This document shows, piece by piece, positions 39,513 through 48,134 of a DNA stretch of 64,000 nucleotides (within the stretch, counting starts at the first letter, position 1; each line of letters starts with the position of its first letter). Origin of the DNA: Cyclobacteriaceae bacterium. Lineage in GTDB: Bacteria; Bacteroidota; Bacteroidia; Cytophagales; Cyclobacteriaceae. Location: positions 186,001-250,000 of the forward strand of contig JAEUUF010000022.1 in the NCBI GenBank assembly GCA_016787645.1. The letters run 5' to 3'. The translations under genes were made by a program, and so were the position numbers. The notes beneath the pieces were generated by a model. It made no database searches. It worked only from the letters and a program-made list of their open reading frames with translations, and was not told the DNA's origin.

Positions 39513-39983
39513 ATGCCTACCTATGTACTGAACATCAATGATCGCACGGTTTCTGTTGATGCGGCAGCCGACACTCCCCTGCTTTGGGTCCTGCGCGATG
39601 AATTGGAGCTGAAAGGAACCAAATATGGTTGTGGAAAATCACAGTGCGGCGCGTGCACGATTCTCATGAACGGCAATGCGGTCCGGTCATGCAGCTTGCC
39701 GGTCACTGCGGCGACCAAAGTCAAGATCACCACCATTGAAGGATTGTCACCTGACGGTAAGCATCCGTTGCAGCAAGCGTGGATGGAATTGGATGTCCCC
39801 CAGTGCGGCTACTGCCAGGCGGGCCAAATCATGTCAGCGGCTGCCTTGCTGGCCCGGAAGCCAAACCCCAGCGATGCCGATATTGATGCCGCCATGTCGG
39901 GAAACATCTGCCGGTGCGGGACATATAACCGTGTACGACTGGCCATCAAGCGGGCAGCAGAGAAGAAGGGAGGCAAGTCATGA
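39513..39983 (+). CDS. iorA: Molybdenum hydroxylase small subunit, (2Fe-2S) protein (IorA-like), copy 2
   Basis: A 156-residue paralogue of the 36301 product, clearly from a duplication. Cluster motifs are [20 protein letters not shown] with RSCSLP, then CGYCQAGQ and GNICRCGTY; all eight Cys are intact. It has no signal peptide of its own and would be exported with its large subunit. Its stop overlaps the start of the next gene by 4 bases (ATGA), which implies translational coupling. Confidence 0.92.
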   Translation: MPTYVLNINDRTVSVDAAADTPLLWVLRDELELKGTKYGCGKSQCGACTILMNGNAVRSCSLPVTAATKVKITTIEGLSPDGKHPLQQAWMELDVPQCGYCQAGQIMSAAALLARKPNPSDADIDAAMSGNICRCGTYNRVRLAIKRAAEKKGGKS

Positions 39984-42211
39984 GGAAGTTCAACGCACAA
40001 GAGCAATTGGGCATCGAAGCGGGCCTGCTCCCTACCGAAATTCAACGTCGCGATTTTCTAAAACTCTCTGGATTGTCTGTGGCCGGTCTGCTGATCGGCA
40101 TCGGACCTGCCAAGGGCGCCACCGCTCCCGAAGAAAAACCATTTGAGCCCAATGCATTCCTCAGCATTCAGCCGGATGGTCGCATTATCCTGTTCTCCAA
40201 GAACCCGGAGATCGGCCAGGGAATAAAAACTTCATTGCCTCAATTGATTGCTGAGGAATTGGAAGTGGATTGGAAAAGTGTTGAAGTTCGGCAGGCACCA
40301 TTGGACAATCGGTATGGTGCTCAGTTTGCCGGCGGAAGTACAGGCATCAAAACAAACTTCGTCGCTGTACGGACCGCCGGTGCGGCAGCTCGTGAAATGC
40401 TGATCGAGGCTGCGGCACGCCGGTGGCAGATATCGCTGGATCAATGTTTTGCACGCAACGGATTTGTCATACGCAAGGACACCAACGAACAGTTATCCTA
40501 TGCATCCCTGGCCACGGCCGCCGCAAAGCTTAATGTCCGCGAAAATCCCGTTCTAAAAAGTCGCAAGGATTTTCGCATCATCGGACAATCGATTCCTGGT
40601 GTTGATAATGCCCAAATCGTCACCGGCAAGGCGGAGTTTGGATTGGACGCAAGGCCCAGGGGAATGAGGGTTGCCTTTATTGAACGATGCCCCGTTTTTG
40701 GCGGCAAGATTAAGGCCGTTGATGATTCTGCTGCACTTGCGATTGCCGGTGTTGAGCAGGTAATACGAATTGAACCTACGAAAAATCCAACGCAGTTGGT
40801 GGCGGGTGTTGCCGTGATTGCCTCAAACACGTGGGCAGCTATGAAGGGCAGAAAGGCGCTTCGCATTGAATGGGATTTGCCTGCTGAACTTCCTGAGAGC
40901 GATGAAGCGCTTCGGTCGCGTTTTGAAAAGAGTCTGGAGTCCACCGAAGTGCTGCGGGACGACGGTAATGTGATCGATTCACTGGCGAAATGCAAGATCG
41001 TTCATGAGGCGACTTTTGAAGCGCCGTTCCTTGCGCACGCTCCCATGGAGCCTCAAAACTACATCGCCGACGTGCAGGCTGACAAGGCTGACCTTTGGGG
41101 TCCTACCCAGGTTCCCGGCAGCGTACGCCAGCGTGCTGCTGAGATTACTGGCCTCCCACCGAACAAGATCAATGTTCGCATGACTCGAGTTGGCGGGGGA
41201 TTCGGTAGGCGCTTGATGGCTGATTACGCTTGTGAAGCCATCTACCTTTCAAAAACAATTGGCAAACCGGTGCAAGTGGTCTGGACAAGGGAAGATGACT
41301 TGCAACACGACTTTTATCGACCCGCGGGTTTGTTCAAATTAAAAGCAGGACTCGATGAGAATGGCCAACTCGTGTCCTGGCATTTGAAAGCGACGACTAC
41401 CTCGAGGTACGTCTTTGCAGGTTCCTCATCCCCTGCCTACCAAACAGAAGTCTTCCCGGATGGTTTTCCTGCCGGCTTTGTAAAGAACTTTCGGATGGAG
41501 TACGCTCCCACGTCGAGTCCGGTTCCTCGCGGGGCTTGGAGGGCGCCTGGTCATAACATTACCGCATGGGTTGATCAATGTTTCATCGACGAGATGGCGC
41601 AGAAGGCTGGTAAAGATCCCGTCGACTTTCGGCTTGAACTGCTGGGGGAAGAAGATCGACTGATGCCGTATAGCGATCACGGCGGACCTGTATACTCAAC
41701 CCGAAGATTGAAAAATGTTATCCGGTTGGCTGCCGAAAAGTCCAACTGGCGACAGGCAGCACCAAAAGGGATTTACCGGGGATTTGCCGCTCACTTTATG
41801 TTTGGCGCCTATATTGCTGAAGTAGTTAGCCTCTCGTTGAAAGAAGATGGGACGCCCAAGGTGGAACGTGTAGTTGTGGCCGCAGATTGCGGTTTAGTGA
41901 TCAACAAAAGCGGCGCATTGAATCAATTGGAAGGCGGTATTATAGATGGACTGAGTTCAGCGCTCAGGCAGGCTATTCACATTACGAAAGGCCGTGTACA
42001 AGAACAGAACTTTGATGACTACCCTTTGTTGCGCATGAAAGATGCGCCTCCTGTCGAAATCTTCCTCGTGGAAAGCGAAGAAGATCCTGAAGGCATGGGT
42101 GAAATGACCTTACCCCCGCTGGCCGCGGCACTTTGCAACGCCCTGTTTGCGGCCACCGGCAAAAGAATTCGTAAATTGCCTATACAGTCCAGGGACCGGG
42201 TAACCACCTGA
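39980..42211 (+). CDS. iorB: Molybdenum hydroxylase large subunit (IorB-like), copy 2
   Basis: A 743-residue paralogue of the 36786 product. The Tat signal is [20 protein letters not shown] at residues 21-40, preceded by a 20-residue extension. It keeps [47 protein letters not shown], and the C-terminal [13 protein letters not shown] with the likely catalytic Glu. The Pro-Gly of GEPG in copy 1 is Met-Thr here, so the substrate probably differs. Coupled by overlap to its small subunit and followed 7 bases later by xdhC. Confidence 0.9.
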   Translation: MRKFNAQEQLGIEAGLLPTEIQRRDFLKLSGLSVAGLLIGIGPAKGATAPEEKPFEPNAFLSIQPDGRIILFSKNPEIGQGIKTSLPQLIAEELEVDWKSVEVRQAPLDNRYGAQFAGGSTGIKTNFVAVRTAGAAAREMLIEAAARRWQISLDQCFARNGFVIRKDTNEQLSYASLATAAAKLNVRENPVLKSRKDFRIIGQSIPGVDNAQIVTGKAEFGLDARPRGMRVAFIERCPVFGGKIKAVDDSAALAIAGVEQVIRIEPTKNPTQLVAGVAVIASNTWAAMKGRKALRIEWDLPAELPESDEALRSRFEKSLESTEVLRDDGNVIDSLAKCKIVHEATFEAPFLAHAPMEPQNYIADVQADKADLWGPTQVPGSVRQRAAEITGLPPNKINVRMTRVGGGFGRRLMADYACEAIYLSKTIGKPVQVVWTREDDLQHDFYRPAGLFKLKAGLDENGQLVSWHLKATTTSRYVFAGSSSPAYQTEVFPDGFPAGFVKNFRMEYAPTSSPVPRGAWRAPGHNITAWVDQCFIDEMAQKAGKDPVDFRLELLGEEDRLMPYSDHGGPVYSTRRLKNVIRLAAEKSNWRQAAPKGIYRGFAAHFMFGAYIAEVVSLSLKEDGTPKVERVVVAADCGLVINKSGALNQLEGGIIDGLSSALRQAIHITKGRVQEQNFDDYPLLRMKDAPPVEIFLVESEEDPEGMGEMTLPPLAAALCNALFAATGKRIRKLPIQSRDRVTT

Positions 42212-42218
42212 AGAACTC

Positions 42219-43406
42219 ATGAAGGATTTTAGGGCCATTGTCGACGAATACCGGAAGATTGATTTCACCCAACGACGGGCAGCCCTCGCAACAGTTATCA
42301 AAGTGCACGGCTCATCGTATCGCAGTCCCGGTGCGCGGATGCTGATCACCGACGATGGTCGCTGGGTGGGATCCATCAGTGGCGGTTGCCTGGAAGGTGA
42401 CGCCCTCCGAAAAGCAAGGCAGGTCATGACCGACCACCAGGCGATAACTGTCACCTACGATACCCGGGAAGAGAGCAATCAAAACCTTGGCATCGGACTG
42501 GGATGCAATGGGGTCATTGATGTCCTGATTGAACCTGTATTGCCGGGAACGAAAGTTAACCCGGTAAGTCTTTTTGAAGGTTTTATTGATACCCAGGAAC
42601 CGCTCGCCTTGGCCACGGTGTATGAACCCCAGGGTCAGGCCGGCAAGAAAATACTTATCAACCATGCGGGGAGTATTCAAGGTGGTTCGGGAGAAGGTGT
42701 CCCATCGGTGGTGATACCTGATCTTCAGAAATTGTTTGAGACCCGTAAATCAGAAACCAGGAAATACACCACGCCCGAGGGCGAAGTGAGTCTCTTTCTG
42801 GAACTCATTCAACCGGTTGTTACGGTAATACTTTTTGGTGGCGGTTTTGATGCGCGTCCTGTGAGCCAGTTGGCCAGGTCGCTGGGTTGGAACGTGGAGG
42901 TCACGGACGAATGCGTTGCCCATATCGCCCCGGTATTTTTTCCTGATGCGTCGAAGCTTTCGCTGTGCCAGCGTGAATTCATTGACCGCGAATTTACCAT
43001 TACCCCCTACACCGCCTGCGTGCTGATGTCGCACAATTACGAGTATGACCGCGACGTGCTTCTGAAATTAATTTCAAGGAATGCACCCTACATTGGCATT
43101 CTTGGCCCGCGAAAACGCTTTGAGAAGATGTTGGATGAATTCCGGGGGAAGGGCATTACGCTGACGTCCGCGCAAATACGCAACATCCACTCTCCCATCG
43201 GGCTCGACATTGGCGCCGAAGCGCCGGATGAAATTGCCGTGTCCATTGTCGCCGAGATTCAAAGTGTGTTTGCCAACCGGTCCGGTGGTTTTCTGAAGTA
43301 TCGTAGCGGACCCATTCATCAACGGGAAGCAGGATCAGATGAAGTATTCAAGCAGGTTTATATCAGTGAAACCCTAAGCCGAACTTCGGGGGAAAAGCGA
43401 TCCTGA
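42219..43406 (+). CDS. xdhC: XdhC/CoxI family molybdenum cofactor maturation protein
   Basis: XdhC proteins bind molybdenum cofactor, promote its sulfuration and insert it into xanthine oxidase-type enzymes. The 395-residue protein has an N-terminal XdhC/CoxI domain (ALATVIKVHGSSYRSPGARML, SISGGCLEGD, then a GIGLGCNGVIDVLIEP) and a C-terminal Rossmann domain (VILFGGGFDARPVSQLARSLGW, LMSHNYEYDRDVL, GILGPRKR, IHSPIGLDIGAEAPDEIAVS). It follows the second iorB by 7 bases and is surely its maturation factor. Confidence 0.93.
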   Translation: MKDFRAIVDEYRKIDFTQRRAALATVIKVHGSSYRSPGARMLITDDGRWVGSISGGCLEGDALRKARQVMTDHQAITVTYDTREESNQNLGIGLGCNGVIDVLIEPVLPGTKVNPVSLFEGFIDTQEPLALATVYEPQGQAGKKILINHAGSIQGGSGEGVPSVVIPDLQKLFETRKSETRKYTTPEGEVSLFLELIQPVVTVILFGGGFDARPVSQLARSLGWNVEVTDECVAHIAPVFFPDASKLSLCQREFIDREFTITPYTACVLMSHNYEYDRDVLLKLISRNAPYIGILGPRKRFEKMLDEFRGKGITLTSAQIRNIHSPIGLDIGAEAPDEIAVSIVAEIQSVFANRSGGFLKYRSGPIHQREAGSDEVFKQVYISETLSRTSGEKRS

Positions 43407-43480
43407 AGCAGAAGGTTGTCAGGAAAACCAGGTTGCCTCGGGAATTGAGCAGTTGGATCTTGCGGCACAAATTCTGACCA

Positions 43481-43876
43481 ATGCCGCTCAACCATTCGAT
43501 TGTCAAGATTTGCAGGGAATTAAGAAGAAACCAGACACCAGAAGAGGAACTCGTTTGGCAACATCTCCGCAACAGACAGCTTGGGGGATTCAAATTTCTG
43601 CGACAACATCCGTTTGTTTTTGGAGGAACCCCTTACCGTCCGGAGTTCTATGTGGCGGATTTCTATTGTGCTGAAAAGAAGTTGGTCGTTGAGCTCGATG
43701 GCCGAATTCATGATTCTCAACTCGGCTATGATCGAGACAGAGATGAAGTAATGACCGAATTGGGACTCCATGTCTTGAGAATCCGGAACGAAGAGTTGAA
43801 TAATCTCGACGTAGTGTTAAATAAGATACGAGCTGCTTGTTCTAACTCACCCCCCTTCCCCCTCTCTACTTTGTAG
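43481..43876 (+). CDS. DUF559 (Vsr-like nuclease fold) protein whose 3' end lies in a palindromic element
   Basis: A 131-residue protein with the DUF559 layout: LRRNQTPEEELVWQHLRNRQLGG at the N-terminus, FRQHPF-like FLRQHPFVFGG, FYVADFYCAEKKLVVELDGRIHD with the putative Asp/Glu nuclease residues, and VLRIRNEEL. DUF559 is related to very-short-patch repair endonucleases; activity is unproven. The last ten or so residues (SNSPPFPLSTL) and the stop codon are encoded inside the palindrome at 43844-43915. It interrupts the xdhC and mocA genes of the molybdenum cluster and so probably arrived by transposition-like movement. Confidence 0.8.
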   Translation: MPLNHSIVKICRELRRNQTPEEELVWQHLRNRQLGGFKFLRQHPFVFGGTPYRPEFYVADFYCAEKKLVVELDGRIHDSQLGYDRDRDEVMTELGLHVLRIRNEELNNLDVVLNKIRAACSNSPPFPLSTL

Positions 43877-43915
43877 AGAGGGGGTGGCCGAACGGAGTGA
43901 GGCCGGGGGTGAGTT
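43844..43915 (+). repeat. Palindromic three-stem element at the DUF559 3' end
   Basis: The outer arms AACTCACCCCC (43844-43854) and GGGGGTGAGTT (43905-43915) pair perfectly over 11 bp. Inside are a 12-bp hairpin CCCCCTCTCTAC-TTT-GTAGAGAGGGGG (43858-43884) and a GGCC-bounded hairpin (43886-43904). The whole could fold as a three-way junction. The DUF559 stop lies in the inner hairpin. Confidence 0.85.
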
Positions 43916-43952
43916 GACCAATGAATAAATACAAAGCATTACCTTCATTGTA

Positions 43953-44552
43953 ATGTCAACAACCATCCTTCTCCTCGCCGCCGGCTCCTCCTCCCGCATG
44001 GGCCAATCCAAGCAACTCTTGCCGGTAAATGGAATGCCTCTGTTGGTTCACGCCGCGCATGAAGCGCTCAATGCTTGCCCACGTGTAATCGTCGTGCTTG
44101 GTGCCGAAGCTAAGGCCCATCGATCGGCGTTGGCTGGACTTCCATTGAACATCGTGGTGAATCCGCATTGGCAAAAGGGAATGGGCAGTTCACTGAAACA
44201 AGGACTTGCTCAGCTGTTGCAGACCGATCCTTCGGTCGAAGGTGTACTCGTGATGGTTTGCGATCAGCCTGGCGCAACCTCTTCACATCTTGTCAAACTG
44301 ATCAAGCTTGCCGCCCAATCGACAAAGGCAATCATCGCTTCGGCCTATGGCAATACCCAAGGTGTTCCTGCGTTGTTCAAGCGACAGGCCTTCGGGCTCC
44401 TCTCGTTGATTGGCGACGAGTCAGGAGCAGCAAAACTTATCCGCCAGCATCCCGAAATGGTGGATGTAATTGATTTACCTGGTGGTGACATTGACATTGA
44501 CACGCCGACGGACTATCAACGCTTCCTCAACCCTCCGCAAAACAGGCGATAG
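43953..44552 (+). CDS. mocA: Molybdenum cofactor cytidylyltransferase (MocA/MobA-like)
   Basis: A 199-residue NTP transferase that joins CMP to molybdopterin to make the dinucleotide form used by Ior-type hydroxylases. Key phrases are LLLAAGSSSRMGQSKQLLP (nucleotide loop, residues 6-24), VNPHWQKGMGSSLKQGL, VLVMVCDQPGATSSHL (metal Asp), GVPALFKRQAF, GDESGAAKLI and DIDTPTDYQRF. It closes the cluster of two iorAB pairs and xdhC. The choice of CTP over GTP is inferred from this context. Confidence 0.9.
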   Translation: MSTTILLLAAGSSSRMGQSKQLLPVNGMPLLVHAAHEALNACPRVIVVLGAEAKAHRSALAGLPLNIVVNPHWQKGMGSSLKQGLAQLLQTDPSVEGVLVMVCDQPGATSSHLVKLIKLAAQSTKAIIASAYGNTQGVPALFKRQAFGLLSLIGDESGAAKLIRQHPEMVDVIDLPGGDIDIDTPTDYQRFLNPPQNRR

Positions 44553-44602
44553 GAGTCGCGGTCGAATCGTTGTATTTTAGCATTCATCAAATTCAACCGA
44601 TT

Positions 44603-45472
44603 ATGATAAGACTCCTGGCGGTCCTCCTCCTATTCTCCACAATCAGTTTTGCGCAATCCAAGCGCATCCAGCCAGGCAAAGTCTATGAGGCCGGAGATGG
44701 TCTGTTCGCCCCCCGGCTTGGTTTCCGGGCAAGTGTTCCAACAGGTTGGACCGGTGTTTTGCCCCGGGAGAGTGAAGTTTTTCTGCTCACCTCTTACACT
44801 TCCCCCGCTGAAATTTTTGTATTGGGTCGCGAGGGAGGGACACTGGAACAGCTGAAGAAATCATGGGAAGCAGGAATTGAGCTGGATGATCAGATAAAGT
44901 TGAAGGCTACAGGAGCCAACCTCACCAATGGTCTACTCACTGCAGAGGTGGTCGCCACTGGTGATTTCATTAACAAGAGTTTTCGCGGCTTTGCGGTTGC
45001 CCGTTGCAGCGACAGCGGACCCTGCGTCACCTGCCTGGCTGTCATGCCCGCGCAGCAGTATGAAGAGATCAAGAAGGCCACCGAAGCTTTTATGGCTGCA
45101 GCCTCCTTTGAGGCGCCCTCCCTGGCTTCACCTTATGCGGACTTTGTGTGGAAGGATTTTCTGAACAATAAGATGGTTACCACTTACGCCTTCCTGGAAA
45201 ACGGATCCAAGGAATCCACCATTCACCTTTGCGCGGACGGTCACTTTTCGGCCAAAGTGACGAAGAAGGGTATCCTCAAGAATCAGAATCCGCAGTATAA
45301 GGGCAAAATGAGCGGCACATGGACCGTGGAGGGTGTCGGCGAAAAAGCGCGCCTTCGCCTGACGTTTGACAAGGGTCTGCCTGGCCTGGACACCGAACTT
45401 ACCATCAAGGAAGAAAAGATATTTGCCGGAGGTGAGCGATACTTCGTGGGCAACAGCGATCAATGCAAATAA
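44603..45472 (+). CDS. Exported protein, function unknown
   Basis: A 289-residue protein with signal peptide MIRLLAVLLLFSTISFAQ at ATG 44603. The body looks like mixed alpha/beta, with GFRASVPTGWTGVLPRESEVF in the N-terminal domain. The C-terminal 100 residues (IHLCADGHFSAKVTKKG, then YKGKMSGTWTVEGVGEKARLRLTF) resemble a lipocalin-like barrel used by secreted Bacteroidota proteins. No family is assigned. It is closed by a strong terminator that it shares with the convergent operon. Confidence 0.7.
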   Translation: MIRLLAVLLLFSTISFAQSKRIQPGKVYEAGDGLFAPRLGFRASVPTGWTGVLPRESEVFLLTSYTSPAEIFVLGREGGTLEQLKKSWEAGIELDDQIKLKATGANLTNGLLTAEVVATGDFINKSFRGFAVARCSDSGPCVTCLAVMPAQQYEEIKKATEAFMAAASFEAPSLASPYADFVWKDFLNNKMVTTYAFLENGSKESTIHLCADGHFSAKVTKKGILKNQNPQYKGKMSGTWTVEGVGEKARLRLTFDKGLPGLDTELTIKEEKIFAGGERYFVGNSDQCK

Positions 45473-45498
45473 AAAGGGGCCCGTTGAAGGCCCCTTTT
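45472..45498. terminator. Bidirectional rho-independent terminator
   Basis: AAAAGGGGCC, a 7-base loop and GGCCCCTTTT form a perfect 10-bp stem with A and T tracts on the two sides. It serves both the 44603 gene and the convergent operon ending at 45517. Confidence 0.9.
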
Positions 45499-45516
45499 CT
45501 TCAGATTCTGATTCGC

Positions 45517-45999
45517 TTAGTTCTTGCGGGTATCATCCAGTTCCCCAATCATCGGGATATCATCCTGGATATTCAGGCGAATAACCGTCTCCAGGTAGTT
45601 CTCCAACTGGATAAACTGGGCCGCACGTTTCGGGGCGATGACTTTGGCCATCTTCTTGAACGTAGCCTCCTGCAACTTGGTGAATGAAACCTGGTTCTCC
45701 AGGCTCTTCTTGATCAGCTCAGAAGCTTTCTCATCAGTAAGGTTTGCGTAGTTGTTGGCATAATCCACAATGTTATCTACGCGACGCTTGCCATACTCCT
45801 TGCGCTTTACTTCATATTCATCATAGGCCTTCCAGAAATTCGCCGCTTCGGCTTCCGTGAGCTTCATGTATTGCTCCACGATGGCACGCTTTTCCATTCC
45901 GTAGGCACTTTGAATCAGGTTGATTTCGTCCACGGTGGGTTGGGCCTTGAGGATCATGGCACCGAAGAGAAAACAGGAGAGAAGAATAAATTTTTTCAT
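45517..45999 (-). CDS. Exported helical protein, function unknown
   Basis: A 160-residue protein with signal peptide MKKFILLSCFLFGAMILKAQ. The mature part is nearly all helix and rich in Lys, Glu and Ala (VEQYMKLTEAEAANFWKAYDEYEVKRKEYG), with a spacing like Spy/CpxP-type periplasmic proteins or Bacteroidota gene pairs of similar type. Function unknown. It is the last gene of a four-gene envelope operon. Confidence 0.7.
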   Translation of the reverse strand: MKKFILLSCFLFGAMILKAQPTVDEINLIQSAYGMEKRAIVEQYMKLTEAEAANFWKAYDEYEVKRKEYGKRRVDNIVDYANNYANLTDEKASELIKKSLENQVSFTKLQEATFKKMAKVIAPKRAAQFIQLENYLETVIRLNIQDDIPMIGELDDTRKN

Positions 46000-46027
46000 A
46001 GAATAGTAGTGTTAGTAGTGGGTAAGG

Positions 46028-46609
46028 TTATTTCCAGACAAATCCGACGTTGAACGTCATGTAGTTTTGTTGTGCCGTATCGGATGTACCGAAGGCGTTG
46101 TTGTAACGGAACGCCAGGATCAGGTCCATGTCGGGAGACAGGCTGACCAGCACGCCGGCTTCGGGCTTAATGGCAAAGTGCCACTTATCTTCGGTTACAC
46201 GGAAAATGCCCATGTCCACATAGCGTGAGAGGTAAATGGTACCTATGCCAACACCGATAAACGGGTTGATTTTTTCACCGGGTGAAAAATAGAAGCTTGG
46301 CGTAATGTAGATCGGTACGGCGTTGGCATAGCGGAACTGCACACCGGTATATGAAGCAGTTCCATTGGTATACGTATCATATGCTCTTCGCTCATAGAAG
46401 TGGTTCCAACCTGCGTCAATACCAATGCTGATATTGGGCTGGGGATACAACTTGTATTCAAAGGTGGCGCCCCGAACACTGGTGGTCGTGATGTAATTGT
46501 TCATTGTTCCTCCAAAACCCATGGAATACTGGATGGAGAACGAACTCTGCGCGAGGGACGGTGTGATAAACGCTCCGGTTATCAACACAATGAGAATGAT
46601 CTTTTTCAT
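46028..46609 (-). CDS. Outer-membrane beta-barrel protein, OmpA/porin-like
   Basis: A 193-residue protein with signal peptide MKKIILIVLITGAFITPSLAQ. The body alternates hydrophobic and polar residues in strands about ten long (FSIQYSMGFGG, FEYKLYPQPNISIGIDAGW, FYFSPGEKINPFIGVGIGTIYLS, MDLILAFRYNNAFG) and ends YMTFNVGFVWK, the pattern of an eight-strand barrel. Sits in the operon with the 47292 barrel gene and the DUF4136-type lipoprotein. Confidence 0.78.
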   Translation of the reverse strand: MKKIILIVLITGAFITPSLAQSSFSIQYSMGFGGTMNNYITTTSVRGATFEYKLYPQPNISIGIDAGWNHFYERRAYDTYTNGTASYTGVQFRYANAVPIYITPSFYFSPGEKINPFIGVGIGTIYLSRYVDMGIFRVTEDKWHFAIKPEAGVLVSLSPDMDLILAFRYNNAFGTSDTAQQNYMTFNVGFVWK

Positions 46610-46634
46610 AGTTTACATCTATTTACCGGAGTTA

Positions 46635-47258
46635 TCAGTTCGTTTTAAGATAAGGTGACTGCGTGAACGCCTGGTCAATTCCCTTCTTGATGCGGCCTAT
46701 GTCGGTGCTGCCGAGTAGCCCGTTCAACGCACCCGTCCATGTAACTTGCTTACTGCCGTCAGCGACTTCCACATTGGGGTTAACCAAGGTCATCAGCAAG
46801 GTACCGGAGCTATAGCTGCTCACCGGGTAATAAGGATAATACCAACCGCCTCCACAGTAGTATGGATAGTACCAGCAATAGTAGCCTCCATAATAACCGC
46901 CATAAACAATCGTCGTCGTTGTCCATGCTGCAGGGAGAAGTTGGAGATCCGGAGGGGGAACAGCATTCACATCGACCTTCGTCCAACCCAAATTGTTCAT
47001 GTTGAGCTCAATTTGGTCCAATATTGCCTTTCCATAAGGGATATCATTTATGTACTCCGGGGGGGCCAATGGATCCCCGGTAATCTTCACAATCTTGTCA
47101 GGAAGTGAATAAGTCCCTTTCCCGGCAAAGTCAAACTTGCTGTCGTGGTTGGTGTACACGAGGTCCAACTCGTCGGTGTATTCGGGACCCTCGAAGTAAC
47201 ATCCCCACAGTGCAAACTGGGAGGCGATCATCATCAGGGCAATCAACTTATTTCTCAT
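46635..47258 (-). CDS. Lipoprotein with DUF4136-like domain and Tyr/Gly-rich insert
   Basis: A 207-residue lipoprotein with signal ending FALWGC. Residues about 30-95 and 150-205 resemble DUF4136 (DLVYTNHDSKFDFAGKGTYSLPD at the start, IGRIKKGIDQAF near the end). Between them, at about residues 118-150, lies an extreme Tyr/Trp/Gly/Cys-rich stretch (YGGYYGGYYCWYYPYYCGGG). Many DUF4136 proteins have a milder Gly/Tyr insert here, as in the 58331 protein. Role unknown. Confidence 0.75.
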   Translation of the reverse strand: MRNKLIALMMIASQFALWGCYFEGPEYTDELDLVYTNHDSKFDFAGKGTYSLPDKIVKITGDPLAPPEYINDIPYGKAILDQIELNMNNLGWTKVDVNAVPPPDLQLLPAAWTTTTIVYGGYYGGYYCWYYPYYCGGGWYYPYYPVSSYSSGTLLMTLVNPNVEVADGSKQVTWTGALNGLLGSTDIGRIKKGIDQAFTQSPYLKTN

Positions 47259-47291
47259 AGCACAATATTTAGATACGTAATTGTTTCTGCT

Positions 47292-47903
47292 TTAACGGAG
47301 TTTAATCTCCAGACCACCGGTGAAGCCGAGCTGCGTAGCTGACGTAGTTGTGGTAGCCCCTGCTCCTCCCGTTCCAAAGTAAACACCAAGACCCTGCACC
47401 GGCATCATTAACTGCGTTTGGATCATGATGCCAAATTTCTCATTGATGTGATACACCGCGCCAAGCCTTGCTCCTACCGCAAACTTCCAGGTCTCAGAAG
47501 TAATGGTCGAGTTGAAAATCGCCGCTCCAATCATGAGGCCTCCATAGGGTGCCAGTTTAGCATTGAAGTCCGGGCTGTGTTTGGATCCGAGCATTAGGTA
47601 ACTCACGGAGCCGTTGTAGTTACCCGATCGGTTGCTTGGCCCAATGGTATACACATCCTTCACCTGAAAGGTCGTGGATTGATAACTGTAGGTCAGGTCC
47701 GCAGCCAAGTTGCTTGATTTCTCATAAGCAAGTGACACGCCATAATGGGCGCCATCACCAATGATGACATCGCCATAATACCCGTATACTTTATCTTGAA
47801 TCGTGTAGCCTCCAAACGGAGTCAACTTCAGTCCTTGCCCAAAGGAGGGCAGAACCATAATGGTTAATACCGTCAAAGAGGTGATTAGGCCAATTTTTTT
47901 CAT
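47292..47903 (-). CDS. Outer-membrane beta-barrel protein
   Basis: A 203-residue protein with signal peptide MKKIGLITSLTVLTIMVLPSFGQ and strand-turn repeats (LKLTPFGGYTIQDKVYGYYG, VSLAYEKSSNLAADLTYSYQST, VGARLGAVYHINEKFGIMIQTQLMMPV), ending TGGLEIKLR. It is an eight-strand barrel type, like its operon partner at 46028. It is the first gene after a near-perfect promoter. Confidence 0.75.
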   Translation of the reverse strand: MKKIGLITSLTVLTIMVLPSFGQGLKLTPFGGYTIQDKVYGYYGDVIIGDGAHYGVSLAYEKSSNLAADLTYSYQSTTFQVKDVYTIGPSNRSGNYNGSVSYLMLGSKHSPDFNAKLAPYGGLMIGAAIFNSTITSETWKFAVGARLGAVYHINEKFGIMIQTQLMMPVQGLGVYFGTGGAGATTTTSATQLGFTGGLEIKLR

Positions 47904-47932
47904 AACAGTTGGGGATTCATTTAAAGAGTTGG

Positions 47933-47963
47933 CAAAAATATCGTTTCGTTTTCAAAACGCAAA
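47933..47963 (-). promoter_or_regulatory. Consensus Bacteroidota promoter of the 47903-45517 operon
   Basis: The minus strand reads TTTG, exactly 19 bases, then TATTTTTG: both boxes match TTTG-N19-TAnnTTTG perfectly. Transcription would start near 47926, about 23 bases before the ATG at 47903. Confidence 0.8.
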
Positions 47964-48134
47964 CAGACTGCCCGATTCAAGGTCACCGCGATCAACCTAG
48001 GCTTGATTTTCGAGCCCGCAATTTACCAGCGCGCGCTGTGCAATTCGATGATTTTAGTCAGGCCACAAGAACCATCAACATTCATAGAGGCCTCATTTTT
48101 TGCGATATTGTAGATCAAAATCACCCTAACACCT

